Counted from the stretch's first letter, positions 52,583-62,972 are shown. The stretch: 64,000 nt of DNA from Spirochaetota bacterium (GCA_022703505.1 JAKLDN010000004.1:248001-312000), one strand, 5' to 3'. Notes: generated by a model not told the origin, from the sequence alone. Numbers and translations are program-made.

Positions 52583-53986
52583 TCAGATCTCGTATTTTTT
52601 CATCTTCCGGTACAGGGTGTTCCGGCTGATGCCCAGGAGCTTGGCGCAGGAGGAGATGTTCCCCTCGCAGACCCGCAGGGCCCTCTGGATCTCGTCCCGC
52701 TCCACCCGGTCCAGGTTCAGGACCTCCTGGTCCCTGCACGCGGAAGGCTTCGTGCCGGGGGCGCACTCCATGGCGGCGACGTGGGGCGGGAGGTCCGCGG
52801 GGGTGATGCGATGGCCCTTGGCCACGATCATGGCCCGCTCGATCACGTTCTCCAGCTCCCGGACGTTCCCGGGCCAGGGGTAGCCCCGGAAGAGGCGCAG
52901 GACCTCGGAATCGATCTCGTAGACTGGCTTGCCGTAGTACGCGGCGCTCTTCTGGGCGAAGTGGGCGGCCAGGAGGGCAATGTCCCCGGGCCGCTCCCGG
53001 AGGCTGGGGAAGTGGATGTTCACTACGTTCAGGCGGTAGTACAGGTCCTCCCGGAAGGCGTTGTTCCGGATCTCCGAAAGGAGGTTCTTGTTGGTCGCCG
53101 CGATGACCCGGGTGTCCACGGTGATGCTCTTGTTCCCGCCGATCCGGGAGAAGGTCCGGTCCTGGAGGACCCGGAGGAGCTTGGCCTGCATGTCCAGGGG
53201 CAGCTCCCCGATCTCGTCCAGGAAGAGGGTCCCCATGTTGGCCTGCTCGAACTTCCCGGCGAAGCCTTCCTTCCGGGCCCCCGTGAAGGACCCGGACTCG
53301 TAGCCGAAGAGCTCGCTCTCCACCAGGGACCTCGGCAGGGCCGCGCAGTTCACGATGATGAGAGGACCCGCGCTGCGGTCGCTGGCGTGGTGGATGGCGT
53401 GGGCGAACATCTCCTTGCCCGTCCCGCTCTCCCCCTCGATCAGGACGTTGGCCCGGCTCTGGGCGGCCATCCGGGAGAGGTTGACCGCCTCCCGGAAGGA
53501 GGGATCCTCCCCCACGATATCCTGGAAGGTGAACTTGGCCTTGGCCCCGGTCATCCGGGCGATCATGGTGTGGACCTTCTCCACCTGCCGGAAGGTGTCG
53601 ATGACCCCGATCATATTCCCCGCCTTGTCGTGGAGGATCACCGCGGACTTGATGAAGTGGAGCTGGCCCCGACTGGGGCTGTGGATGATGAATTCCTTCT
53701 CGATGTAGCCCTTGCCGCTCTCCAGGACCTCCAGGATCACGGGCCGGAAATCCACGATGTCCGACACGTTCTTCCCGATCACCCCCTCCTGGTTCAATCC
53801 CAGGATCCGGGCCCCTTCCTGGTTCATATACAGGACGGTACCGGACTTGTCCAGGATGATGATCCCGTCGGAGATGGAATCGATGATTGTCTTCATGATG
53901 GTGGCGGGTGAACTCTTGAACAGGTCCGCTCCGTCCACCTCGAAGTCCACGTCCACGACCCGGCTGGTGTGGGTCCACTGTATCAT
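52583..53986 (-). CDS. Sigma-54-dependent transcriptional activator with PAS domain
   Basis: A 467-residue enhancer-binding protein. PAS domain (about 28-140; DSISDGIIILDKSGTVLYMNQEGARILGL), AAA+ domain with Walker A GESGTGKE (185-192), Walker B TLFLDEIGELPL and the sigma-54 contact loop GSFTGA (232-237; usually GAFTGA), the R-finger region FREDLYYRLNV, and a Fis-type helix-turn-helix at the end (CAKLLGISRNTLYRKMKKYEI). It has its own sigma-70-type promoter. Sigma-54 promoters lie on both sides: the TRAP operon and the E1/E2 operon. Confidence 0.94.
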   Translation of the reverse strand: MIQWTHTSRVVDVDFEVDGADLFKSSPATIMKTIIDSISDGIIILDKSGTVLYMNQEGARILGLNQEGVIGKNVSDIVDFRPVILEVLESGKGYIEKEFIIHSPSRGQLHFIKSAVILHDKAGNMIGVIDTFRQVEKVHTMIARMTGAKAKFTFQDIVGEDPSFREAVNLSRMAAQSRANVLIEGESGTGKEMFAHAIHHASDRSAGPLIIVNCAALPRSLVESELFGYESGSFTGARKEGFAGKFEQANMGTLFLDEIGELPLDMQAKLLRVLQDRTFSRIGGNKSITVDTRVIAATNKNLLSEIRNNAFREDLYYRLNVVNIHFPSLRERPGDIALLAAHFAQKSAAYYGKPVYEIDSEVLRLFRGYPWPGNVRELENVIERAMIVAKGHRITPADLPPHVAAMECAPGTKPSACRDQEVLNLDRVERDEIQRALRVCEGNISSCAKLLGISRNTLYRKMKKYEI

Positions 53987-54018
53987 ATCGGCTGCTCCAT
54001 TCCGTGACAGTAAATCGC

Positions 54019-54047
54019 AGTATAGTGCAACATTCTGAGACAGGCAA
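54019..54047 (-). promoter_or_regulatory. Promoter of the sigma-54 activator gene
   Basis: On the minus strand TTGCCT (54047-54042), 17 bp and TATACT (54024-54019), giving a leader of about 25 nt with GGAATGGAG before the ATG. Confidence 0.6.
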
Positions 54048-54121
54048 CCGGAAAGAGGCGACCCGGGTCCGGAATAAGTCCTTGCGGTAGAGGCAAATAA
54101 AAATACCGAAAAACGTTTTTT

Positions 54122-54138
54122 TCGGCACGGTTATTGCA
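54122..54138 (+). promoter_or_regulatory. Sigma-54 promoter of the E1-E2 dehydrogenase operon
   Basis: TCGGCACG-N4-TTGCAT, with GG at 54124-54125 and GC at 54136-54137 ten bases apart: a near-perfect -24/-12 element, 24 bp upstream of the E1 alpha ATG, with AGGAGCG between. Confidence 0.8.
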
Positions 54139-54161
54139 TAGTTGAAGCCAGGAGGAGCGAA

Positions 54162-55193
54162 ATGCCGTCAAGGATCAAAGAATTCCCGAACCGTTTCGCG
54201 GAGCTTCCGGCCTCGGACAAGGTCGGACTCCTGCGCACCATGGTTCGGATACGAGCCTTCGAGACCCGGGCAGAAATGCTGTTCATGAACAAGAAGATCC
54301 CCGGATTCGTGCACCTGTACATCGGGGAGGAGGCCATCGCCACCGGGGTCATGGCCAACCTGCGCAAGGACGACTGGATCACCTCCACCCACCGGGGCCA
54401 CGGCCACGTCCTGGCCAAGGGGGCGGACACAAAGCGCATGATGGCGGAGCTCTTCGGGAAGAAGACCGGGTTCTGCAAGGGCAAGGGCGGCTCCATGCAT
54501 ATCGCCGACTTCTCGGTGGGGATGCTGGGGGCCAACGGAGTCGTGGGCGGCGGCTACAACATCGCCGTGGGCGCGGGCATGTCCGCCCAGATCAAGAAGA
54601 CCGACCAGGTGGCGGTCTGCTTCTTCGGGGACGGGGCATCCAACCGGGGCACCTTCCACGAGGCCCTGAACCTGGCCTCCATCTGGAAGCTCCCGGTCCT
54701 CTTCGTCAACGAGAACAACCGGTACGCCTCCACGACCCCCACGGGGTACCACCTCTCCTCCGCCCGGGTGGCGGACCGGGCCAAGGGCTACGGGATCGAG
54801 GGTTACACGGTGGACGGCAACAACGTCGTGGAGGTCTACGACGCCGCCACCACCCTGATCGAGAACGCCCGGAAGGGCAAGGGCCCCGCGATCCTGGAGT
54901 GTCTGACCTACCGGATCAAGGGCCACTACGTCGGGGACCCCGAGAAGTACCGGACCCGGGAGGAGGTCCAGGCCCAGCAGAGGGAGAACGATCCCATCGA
55001 GCGGTACTTCGCCTTCCTGGCCGGGAAGAAGGCCGCCGACGAGGCGACCCTCTCGGCCCTGCGCGCCGAGGCGGAGCGGGAGATCGACGAGGCCGTGGCC
55101 TTCGCCGAGTCCAGCCCCCTTCCGGATCCCGAGGACGCCCTGGACGACCTCTTCTCCTTCTCCCCCAGCGAATTCCCGGAGGCTGTACGATGA
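54162..55193 (+). CDS. Thiamine-diphosphate-dependent dehydrogenase E1 component alpha (pyruvate/acetoin type)
   Basis: A 343-residue subunit of the heterotetrameric E1 enzyme that decarboxylates pyruvate or cleaves acetoin. The ThDP motif is GDGASNRGTFHEALNLASIWKLPVLFVNENN; STHRGHGHVLAKG, GKGGSMHIAD and YRIKGHYVGDPEKYR are typical of AcoA/PdhA. Sequence alone does not separate pyruvate from acetoin dehydrogenase; sigma-54 control with an AcoR-like activator favours acetoin (inference). The stop overlaps the E1 beta start (ATGA). Confidence 0.9.
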   Translation: MPSRIKEFPNRFAELPASDKVGLLRTMVRIRAFETRAEMLFMNKKIPGFVHLYIGEEAIATGVMANLRKDDWITSTHRGHGHVLAKGADTKRMMAELFGKKTGFCKGKGGSMHIADFSVGMLGANGVVGGGYNIAVGAGMSAQIKKTDQVAVCFFGDGASNRGTFHEALNLASIWKLPVLFVNENNRYASTTPTGYHLSSARVADRAKGYGIEGYTVDGNNVVEVYDAATTLIENARKGKGPAILECLTYRIKGHYVGDPEKYRTREEVQAQQRENDPIERYFAFLAGKKAADEATLSALRAEAEREIDEAVAFAESSPLPDPEDALDDLFSFSPSEFPEAVR

Positions 55194-56170
55194 GGACCAT
55201 TACTTTCAGCGACGCGACCCTGGAGGCCATGAAGGAGGAGATGCGCCGGGACCCCACGGTCTTCGTGTACGGCGAAGACATCGTCCGGCAGGGCGGGATC
55301 TTCGGCCAGTTCAAGGGCCTGCCCGAGGAGTTCGGGGACCGGATCCGGGACGTGCCCATCAGCGAGACCGCCATCATCGGCGCGGCCCTGGGCGCGGCCC
55401 TCACCGGGACCCGCCCCGTGGCGGACATGCACTTCGCGGATTTCATCTCCGTAGCCTACGACGAGCTCGTCAACCAGATAGCCAAGAACCGCTACATGTT
55501 CGGCGGCCAGGCCAACATCCCCCTGGTGGTCCGCGCCCCGGACGGGATCATCAACCAGGCGGCGGCCCAGCACAGCCAGTCCGTGGAGGGCTGGCTGATG
55601 AACGTGCCCGGCCTGATCCTGGTGGCCCCCTCCAGCCCCGCCACGGCCAAGGGCCTCCTGAAATCGTCCATCCGGCAGAACGACCCGGTCATCTTCTTCG
55701 AGCACAAGGTCCTCTACCCCCAGAAGGGCCCCGTCCCCGAAGGCGAGTACCTGACCCCCCTCGGGAAGGCGGAGATCCGCCGCCCGGGCACGGACGTCAC
55801 CGTCGTCACCTATTCCCTCATGGTCCAGAAGTGCGAGGAGGCCGCCAAGGCCCTGGAGGCCAAGGGTATCTCCGTGGAGATCGTGGACCTCCTGACCCTG
55901 AAGCCCATGGATACCGCGACCATCCTGGACTCCGTGCGGAAAACCCACCGCTGCGTGGTGGTCCACGAGGGCGTCGTGAACGGCGGGCTCGGGGCGGAGA
56001 TCGCCGCCCGGGTCCAGGCCGAGGCCTTCTACCACCTGGACGCCCCGGTGCTTCGGGTCGGGGCCAAGGACGTGCCCATACCCTTCAGCCCGCCCCTGGA
56101 GAAGTACGTGGCCGCGAACCTGTCCGACATCGAGCGGGCGGTCCTGCGGGTCCTCCACAGGGAGGCGTAG
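55190..56170 (+). CDS. Dehydrogenase E1 component beta (pyruvate/acetoin type)
   Basis: A 326-residue partner of E1 alpha: MRRDPTVFVYGEDIVRQGGIFGQFKGL, DVPISETAIIGAALGAALTGTRPV, the HSQSVEGWLMNVPGLILVAPSSP region lining the active site, and the C-terminal transketolase domain with VVHEGVVNGGLGAEIAARV. It is followed by E2 after 1 bp. Confidence 0.92.
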   Translation: MRTITFSDATLEAMKEEMRRDPTVFVYGEDIVRQGGIFGQFKGLPEEFGDRIRDVPISETAIIGAALGAALTGTRPVADMHFADFISVAYDELVNQIAKNRYMFGGQANIPLVVRAPDGIINQAAAQHSQSVEGWLMNVPGLILVAPSSPATAKGLLKSSIRQNDPVIFFEHKVLYPQKGPVPEGEYLTPLGKAEIRRPGTDVTVVTYSLMVQKCEEAAKALEAKGISVEIVDLLTLKPMDTATILDSVRKTHRCVVVHEGVVNGGLGAEIAARVQAEAFYHLDAPVLRVGAKDVPIPFSPPLEKYVAANLSDIERAVLRVLHREA

Positions 56171-56171
56171 C

Positions 56172-57509
56172 ATGGCCATCCCGGTGCTCATGCCCCAGCT
56201 GGGGCTGACCATGACGGAGGGGCTCCTCACGGAATGGTCGAAGAAGGAAGGGGACGAGGTCCGAAAGGGCGACCTCCTATTCAGCGTGGAGAATGACAAG
56301 GCCGTCCTCCCTGTGGAGTCCCAGGCGGACGGGATCCTCGCGAACGTGAGCGCCCGGGCCGGGGACGTGGTCCCCGTGGGGACCCCGGTGGCCCTGATCC
56401 TGGCCGCGGGCGAAACGGCCCCGACGTCGGCCCAGGCAGACAGCGGCGCCCGTCCGGCCGCGGCCCCGGCGGTTCCGGCCGCCTGGTCGACGGCCGCTCC
56501 GGCCCCGGCCGAAGCCCCCTCCCGGGAGGCGGCCCCGGCGGCCCCGATTCCGACCACGGCGGCCGTCCCGAAAACCGCCGAGTCGCCGACTCAGAAGGCG
56601 ACGGACGGTTTCGTCCTCGCGTCTCCCCGGGCCCGGCACCTGGCCTCGGCGGCCGGGCTGGACCTGGGCTCGATCCCCGGCACGGGTCCCGGAGGGGCCG
56701 TGGTGGAGCGGGATCTGCCGGTTTCCGCCCGGGCAGCGGACCCGGGGGCCGGCGCCGTTTCCGCCGCATCCCGGCCGTCCGCCTCGCCGAGCCCGGGGAC
56801 CTTCGCGGCCGCGCCCGGGCTTCCCGGCGGCTCCGAGCTGGTCACCCTCCCCCGGGTCGGCCAGGTCGGCGCCGAACGCATGGCCAAGAGCTGGGCGGAG
56901 ATCCCCCAGTTCACCCTGTACGCGGAGGCCTGCGCATCCGAACTCCTGCGCATCCATGCCCGGGGCAAGGAGGCCGGCAATCCGGCCTCGGTCACGGTGC
57001 TGTTGGCGGGGCTCCTAGCCCGGGCCCTCCGGGACTTCCCCCGGCTCAACGCCTCCTGGGAGGGGAACGGCAGGGTCCGGACCTACCGGGCCGTGAACGT
57101 GGGGGTAGCGGTGGACGGGCCGGACGGCCTGGTGGTTCCGGTCCTCCGGGACTGCGGGATCAAGGGCTTTTCCGAACTGGCCCGGGAACTGGCCGGGCTC
57201 GCGGAGCGGGCCAAGACCCGGACCCTCTACTCGGACGACCTGTCGGGCGGGACGGTGACCCTCTCCAACCTCGGAATGTTCGGGATCAAGCGCTTCCGGG
57301 CCATCGTGAACCCGCCCCAGACGGCAATCCTGGCCGCGGGGGCCGTGGAGCGAAAGCCCGTGGAGACCGAGGACGGGGACATCCGCTTCCTGCCCTACCT
57401 GGAGATATCGGTCACCGCCGACCACCGCGCCGTGGACGGGGCCTACGCGGCCCGCTTCCTGGCCCGGTACAAGGAGCTGATCGAGGATCCCCAGTTCGCC
57501 CTGTTCTGA
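56172..57509 (+). CDS. Dihydrolipoamide acyltransferase (E2)
   Basis: A 445-residue core enzyme. One lipoyl domain (about 1-76; the lipoylated Lys is K43 in VENDKAVLP), a long Ala/Pro linker (about 80-140), a peripheral subunit-binding domain (ASPRARHLASAAGLDLGSIPGTGPGGAVVERD), a second linker, and the catalytic domain ending with the active-site ADHRAVDGAYAARFL. It takes the acyl group from E1 and passes it to CoA. E3 is probably the lpdA at 47.6 kb. A strong terminator follows. Confidence 0.94.
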   Translation: MAIPVLMPQLGLTMTEGLLTEWSKKEGDEVRKGDLLFSVENDKAVLPVESQADGILANVSARAGDVVPVGTPVALILAAGETAPTSAQADSGARPAAAPAVPAAWSTAAPAPAEAPSREAAPAAPIPTTAAVPKTAESPTQKATDGFVLASPRARHLASAAGLDLGSIPGTGPGGAVVERDLPVSARAADPGAGAVSAASRPSASPSPGTFAAAPGLPGGSELVTLPRVGQVGAERMAKSWAEIPQFTLYAEACASELLRIHARGKEAGNPASVTVLLAGLLARALRDFPRLNASWEGNGRVRTYRAVNVGVAVDGPDGLVVPVLRDCGIKGFSELARELAGLAERAKTRTLYSDDLSGGTVTLSNLGMFGIKRFRAIVNPPQTAILAAGAVERKPVETEDGDIRFLPYLEISVTADHRAVDGAYAARFLARYKELIEDPQFALF

Positions 57510-57527
57510 ACGCTCTAGCTGAAGTAG

Positions 57528-57608
57528 CGAGGCCCCGGGTCGAACCCGGGGCCTCGTTTACACCGGGCCGGCGTTGCCGGCCCGGCGGCGCCGAAGCTTG
57601 CTTCGGCG
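57528..57608. terminator. Three successive hairpins between convergent operons
   Basis: CGAGGCCCCGGGT-CGA-ACCCGGGGCCTCG-TTT (57528-57559) is a 13-bp perfect stem, a good plus-strand terminator for the E1-E2 operon. GGGCCGGC-GTT-GCCGGCCC (57565-57583) and CGCCGAAGC/GCTTCGGCG (57589-57608) follow and may stop transcription from the thiolase side. Confidence 0.75.
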
Positions 57609-57626
57609 ATTCGACTGTCTTTTCGA

Positions 57627-58808
<1,182 letters not shown>

Positions 58809-58839
58809 AATTTCCTCCTTGCTTTGCGGGACCGTCGGC

Positions 58840-59505
58840 CTAGGCTCGCCAGGGCTTGCAGTCCGGCGAAACCTGTACGTCCGCGTCCGTATGTTCCACG
58901 ATCCATTCGGGGGTGTAGGGCTCGAAGTACTCCCTTAACACGAAGTGGCTGCCCTTGACCTCGAAATACCCCACGTCGGTCACGACGATGTCCACCCCGT
59001 GCTCGGCGGTAAGGGGAAGGGAACAGCGGCGCTTGAGCTTGGATCCCCCGGTCTTCTCCAGGTGGGTTGTGGCGGCCACCACGACCCGGGAGCCCGCCAC
59101 CAGATCCATGGCCCCTCCCATGCCGGGCACCATCTTGCCCGGTATTTTGTAGTTGGCCAGGTTGCCTTCCTGATCGACCTCCAGGACCCCCAGGACCGTG
59201 CAGTCCACGTGTCCTCCCCGGATGATACCGAAGCTCATGGCCGAGTCGAAGTAGGCCCCCCCGGTCAGCAGGGTCACGGGCATGGCCCCGGCGTTGGTCA
59301 AGTCCTTGTCCTCCCGACCCTTCTCCGGCGCGGGTCCGAGGCCGATGAGGCCGTTCTCGCTCTGGAGGATCACCGTGACCTCCGGCGGGACGTAGTTGGC
59401 CACCAGGGTGGGCAGGCCGATCCCGAGGTTGACTACGTCCCCGGTCTTGAATATCCGGGCGATCCGGCGGGCTATGTTCTCCTTGCTCTCGACATATTCG
59501 ATCAT
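58840..59505 (-). CDS. atoA: Acyl-CoA/acetoacetate CoA-transferase subunit beta
   Basis: A 221-residue subunit carrying the catalytic glutamate, E50 in [14 protein letters not shown], which forms the acyl-CoA thioester intermediate. The glycine-rich [14 protein letters not shown] and [11 protein letters not shown] segments are conserved. It starts 9 bp after the subunit alpha stop with GGAGGGC upstream. Confidence 0.93.
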   Translation of the reverse strand: MIEYVESKENIARRIARIFKTGDVVNLGIGLPTLVANYVPPEVTVILQSENGLIGLGPAPEKGREDKDLTNAGAMPVTLLTGGAYFDSAMSFGIIRGGHVDCTVLGVLEVDQEGNLANYKIPGKMVPGMGGAMDLVAGSRVVVAATTHLEKTGGSKLKRRCSLPLTAEHGVDIVVTDVGYFEVKGSHFVLREYFEPYTPEWIVEHTDADVQVSPDCKPWRA

Positions 59506-59514
59506 GGCGCCCTC

Positions 59515-60186
59515 CTAGGCCTTCACCAGGTAGTCCACGAGGATGCTGGGGGTGTGGACCTGGTCCGGATCGATCTCTCCGATGTTCACAATCTCCTCCG
59601 CCTCGACGATGACGGTCTTGCAGGCCATGGCCATGAGGGGGTTGAAGTTCCGGGCGGTCTTGGAATATACGAGGTTCCCCGCCTTGTCGGCCTTCCTCGC
59701 CTTGATCAGGGCCACATCCCCCGGGAGGGCTTCCTCGACCAGGAACGTCCGGCCCTGGACTTGGACCACCTGCTTTCCCTCCTGGACCTCCGTGCCCAGT
59801 CCGGTGGCGGTCAGGATTCCGCCCAGGCCGCAGCCCGCGGCCCGCACCCGCTCGGCCAGGGTGCCCTGGGGGACCAGGACCACCTCGGTCTCCCCGGCGT
59901 TCATCTGCCGCTGGGACTCGGGGTTGGTGCCGATGTGGGATATGATCATCTTCCGAAACTGCCGGTTCTTCACCAGGGGGGCCACCCCGGTGACGCGGCC
60001 GTTCTTCTCGTCCAGCACGGCGGTGTCGTTGCAGACCAGGGTCAGGTTCTTCGTGCCCCGAGCCGCCAGGGCCGCCAGGATTCCCAGGGGGGACCCGCAG
60101 GCCAGGAATCCCCCGACGTGGACCACGTCGCCCTCGTTCACCATCTTCGCGGCCTCGGCCGCGTTGATCACGGGTTTCTCGATCAC
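59515..60186 (-). CDS. atoD: Acyl-CoA/acetoacetate CoA-transferase subunit alpha
   Basis: A 223-residue subunit (MIEKPVINAAEAAKMVNEGDVVHVGGFLACGSPLGILAALAARGTKNLTLVCNDT). Subunits alpha and beta move CoA between acetate or butyrate and acetoacetate, a step shared by butyrate formation and lysine fermentation. GGAGG lies seven to ten bases before the ATG. First gene of atoD-atoA-thlA. Confidence 0.92.
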   Translation of the reverse strand: MIEKPVINAAEAAKMVNEGDVVHVGGFLACGSPLGILAALAARGTKNLTLVCNDTAVLDEKNGRVTGVAPLVKNRQFRKMIISHIGTNPESQRQMNAGETEVVLVPQGTLAERVRAAGCGLGGILTATGLGTEVQEGKQVVQVQGRTFLVEEALPGDVALIKARKADKAGNLVYSKTARNFNPLMAMACKTVIVEAEEIVNIGEIDPDQVHTPSILVDYLVKA

Positions 60187-60290
60187 GGAGAGACCTCCAG
60201 GATTCTATCGAGTGCCCGGGAGATCCCGGGGAAGATAGGGTACCATGGAATCCGCGGTGAAGCAAATTCGGGGAAGCATTGGTGAATAAG

Positions 60291-60363
60291 TGAATTAGTG
60301 AATAGGTGAATAGAGGCAGGACCCATTCACCCATTCACCCATTCACCCATTCACCCATTCACC
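60291..60363. repeat. Tandem ATTCACCC repeat with inverted arm, ending on the MFS stop codon
   Basis: GTGAATAAGTGAATTAGTGAATAG units (60292 onwards) face four exact ATTCACCC copies plus a partial one (60325-60363). On the minus strand the first unit supplies the TGA stop of the MFS gene, the same arrangement as at cysK. Confidence 0.85.
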
Positions 60364-61690
60364 TCCGCCCGATCATCCTCTCCGCCGCCAACATGAATCC
60401 CGCGGCCGCCAGCCCCAGGGCCGCGGTCAGGTAGAAGATGGCGGAGTAATCCCCCGAGGCGGCTCCACCCGCGGAAAGGATTCCGGAGACCCGGGAGAAC
60501 ACCAGGGAGGAGAATCCCAGGGCCATCAGGACCATCCCGAAGTTGGTGCCCGCGTAGCGCTGGCCGAAGACCTCCCGGACCAGGGGCGGGAAGACTCCGG
60601 AGGGGCCCCCGTAGGCGAAGGCGACGAGGAAGACGGCGACCATGTAGGGGATCCCGACCGCGCCGACCAGCCAAAGGGAGGCCCCGCAGGTCAGAAGGCA
60701 CAGGGCGACGATGGTCCGGGTCCGGCCGATCCGGTCCGAGATCCAGGCCGAGACGATCCGTCCCGAGGCGTTGGCTATTCCGGTCACCATCACCGAGGCC
60801 AGGGCCAGCTCCCGGGACATCCCCCGGGCCAAGGCCAGGGTCTTGATGACCGGGAGGATCACCACCCAGGCGGCCACCTCCAGGAAGAGGCAAAGAAAGG
60901 CGCACCAGAAGATCGGGCTGGCCAGGACTTCCCGGGGCCGGTATTGCCGCGGCTCGGGAGCGTGCCCTCCGGCCGCTCCCGCCGTTCCGACCGGGCCGCC
61001 GGGGGCCGAGGGCCCGGAAGGGCCGCCCGGGGAGGAGGAGGCGATGCCCGCAGGCGCGGAGGTCTCCGGGGGATCCGAGACGAAACGGGACGCGCTCAGG
61101 GTAGCGGCCAGGAAGACCGCGCCCAGGATCCGGAAGGTCCCGGGCAGGCCGACCCGGGAGATCAGGGCCTCCGCGATCGGGCTGAGAAGGACCACCGAAA
61201 ACCCGAAGGCCCCTGCGGCGATGCCCGCGGCAAAACCTCTCCGCCGGGGATACCATCTCTGGACGCAGGACACCACGCCCCCGTAGACCAGTCCCGTCCC
61301 GGTCCCCGCCACGAGGCCGTAGGTCAGGTGGATGAGCCGGGGGTCGCCGCCCCCCAGGAAGGAGGAGGCAAGGATGCCGGCCGAGAAGACGGCGGATCCC
61401 AGGGTGACCACGGGACGGGTGCCCAGGCGGTCCAGGAGGAATCCGCCGGTCAGGGTGCCCGCCACGAAGGCGAAGAGCATGAGGGAGGAGGTCCGGGCGA
61501 CCACCTGGAAATCCCATCCGAAGTACCGGACCACGTGGGGCTGGAAGACCCCCCACATGTAGAGAATCCCCACGCAGAGCTGGAGGATGACCGCGGGAAT
61601 CAGGATGGGCACTCCCGGCGCTCCGGCCGCCCGGGATCCGGGTCGTGTCGCCATGTCGATTCCGGTACCTTCCGGCGTCTCCGCCCTCAC
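60359..61690 (-). CDS. MFS transporter, oxalate/formate antiporter-like
   Basis: A 443-residue 12-helix carrier: VPILIPAVILQLCVGILYMWGVFQPHVV, then LTGGFLLDRLGTRPVV and WYPRRRGFAAGIAAGAFGFSVVLLSP, the pattern of the oxalate:formate antiporter/monocarboxylate group. A central Pro/Gly/Ala-rich loop separates the halves. The GTG start overlaps the buk stop (GTGA), so the carrier is coupled to butyrate kinase and may export a carboxylate end product (inference). ATG 61654 is an alternative start. Confidence 0.85.
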   Translation of the reverse strand: MRAETPEGTGIDMATRPGSRAAGAPGVPILIPAVILQLCVGILYMWGVFQPHVVRYFGWDFQVVARTSSLMLFAFVAGTLTGGFLLDRLGTRPVVTLGSAVFSAGILASSFLGGGDPRLIHLTYGLVAGTGTGLVYGGVVSCVQRWYPRRRGFAAGIAAGAFGFSVVLLSPIAEALISRVGLPGTFRILGAVFLAATLSASRFVSDPPETSAPAGIASSSPGGPSGPSAPGGPVGTAGAAGGHAPEPRQYRPREVLASPIFWCAFLCLFLEVAAWVVILPVIKTLALARGMSRELALASVMVTGIANASGRIVSAWISDRIGRTRTIVALCLLTCGASLWLVGAVGIPYMVAVFLVAFAYGGPSGVFPPLVREVFGQRYAGTNFGMVLMALGFSSLVFSRVSGILSAGGAASGDYSAIFYLTAALGLAAAGFMLAAERMIGRR

Positions 61691-62766
61691 CGGACGTCGA
61701 AGTCCAGGGCGGCCTCCTGGCCCCGGAGGACCCGGAGGGCGCCCAGGGCCAGGGACTCCAGCTCGTTCTCCCCGGGCATCAGCTCCACCGGGGCGATGAA
61801 CTTCACGCTCTTCTCGATCCAGCCGGTCAGGAGCTTCGAGTGGGCGATGCCTCCGGTCAGCACGACCCGGTCCACCTCGCCATCCACCACGGTGGCCAGT
61901 TCGCCGATGCCCTTGGCCACCTGGTAGGCCAGGGCGCGGTACGCCAGCTCGGCGTCCCGGTCCCCCGCGGCTATGCGGCGCTCAACCTCCTGGGCGTCCG
62001 CGGTGCCCAGGAGGGATACCAGGCCCCCTGCGCCCCGGCACAGCTTCTTGAGGGCGGACTTCTCGTACTTCCCCGAATAGCACAGGTCGACCAGGGCCAG
62101 GGCGGGCAGGCGGCCCGCCCGCTCCGGGGAGAAGGGCCCCTCGTCGTCGGAGACGATGTCCGCCATCCGGCCTTTCCGGTGGACGGAGATCGTGATGCCC
62201 CCGCCCAGGTGGGCCACGACGAGGTTGAGCTCCCCGTAGGGCCGCCCGAGCCTGGCGGCGGTCCGGATGGCGGCGGCCCGCATGTTCAGGGCGTGGGAGA
62301 GGCTCCGGCGCTTGATCTCCGCAAGCCCCGTGAGCCGGGCCGCGTCGTCCAGCTCGTCCACCGCCACGGAGTCGTAGATGAAGGAGGGGATGCCCGCGCC
62401 CTGGGCGATCTCGAAGGCGATCATGGCCGCCAGGTTGGAGACGTGCTCCGCCTGGGGCCGGTCCCGCAGGGTCTCCACCATGAGCCGGTTGATCCGGTAG
62501 GCTCCGGAGCGCACGGGCGGCAGGGTCCCGCCCCGGGCAACGATGGCGTCGAAATCCTTCTCGGCAAGGCCCGCGGAACGCAGGAAGGCCAGGACCGCGT
62601 CCTTGCGCATCGGGTACTGGTCCGCGATGGCCTTGTACTTCTCGATCTCCGACCGGGGATGCTCGATGCTTTCCCGGCGGGTTTCCTTCTCGTTCTCGTA
62701 GATCGCGATCTTCGTGGACGTGGATCCGGGATTGATCGCCAGGATCCGGAACATCTTTTCCGCCAT
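61687..62766 (-). CDS. buk: Butyrate kinase
   Basis: A 359-residue acetate/butyrate kinase family enzyme forming ATP from butyryl phosphate and ADP. Signatures: ILAINPGSTSTKIAIYENE, ARGGTLPPVRSGAYRIN, LSHALNMRAAAIRTA, VAHLGGGITISVHRKGRM and VVLTGGIAHSKLLTGWI. The spacing of these motifs and the 359-residue length match Buk rather than the longer AckA. GGAGG lies at six bases before the ATG. No phosphotransbutyrylase gene is adjacent in the window. Confidence 0.93.
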   Translation of the reverse strand: MAEKMFRILAINPGSTSTKIAIYENEKETRRESIEHPRSEIEKYKAIADQYPMRKDAVLAFLRSAGLAEKDFDAIVARGGTLPPVRSGAYRINRLMVETLRDRPQAEHVSNLAAMIAFEIAQGAGIPSFIYDSVAVDELDDAARLTGLAEIKRRSLSHALNMRAAAIRTAARLGRPYGELNLVVAHLGGGITISVHRKGRMADIVSDDEGPFSPERAGRLPALALVDLCYSGKYEKSALKKLCRGAGGLVSLLGTADAQEVERRIAAGDRDAELAYRALAYQVAKGIGELATVVDGEVDRVVLTGGIAHSKLLTGWIEKSVKFIAPVELMPGENELESLALGALRVLRGQEAALDFDVR

Positions 62767-62883
62767 CGGGAACCTCCGGTCGCTTCGTGCCGCCGGGGGG
62801 GCGGCCGGCGTCGCTGGGCTTCATTATTCCATGGATCGCCGCCGGGGCGTCAAGGACCGCGGCCCGGGCTTCGGGAAATGAAA

Positions 62884-62955
62884 CGCGGGCCGCCCCGAAC
62901 CCCTTGCCGGTGTCCGGAACGGCCCGCGCGCCCGCCCCGCGATCGCGGGGCGGGC
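62884..62955 (-). terminator. Terminator region of the NhaC-type gene
   Basis: GCCCGCCCCGC-GATC-GCGGGGCGGGC (62930-62955) is a perfect 26-bp palindrome 17 bp past the antiporter stop. CGCGGGCCG/CGGCCCGCG (62884-62892, 62920-62928) forms a second stem. No T tract is seen. Confidence 0.5.
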
Positions 62956-62972
62956 GGAAAGGTCGGAAAGGC

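Noticed and set aside
58945-60285. 446-codon plus-strand frame opposite the CoA-transferase genes
   Set aside because: Antisense low-complexity translation; atoA and atoD are complete on the minus strand.
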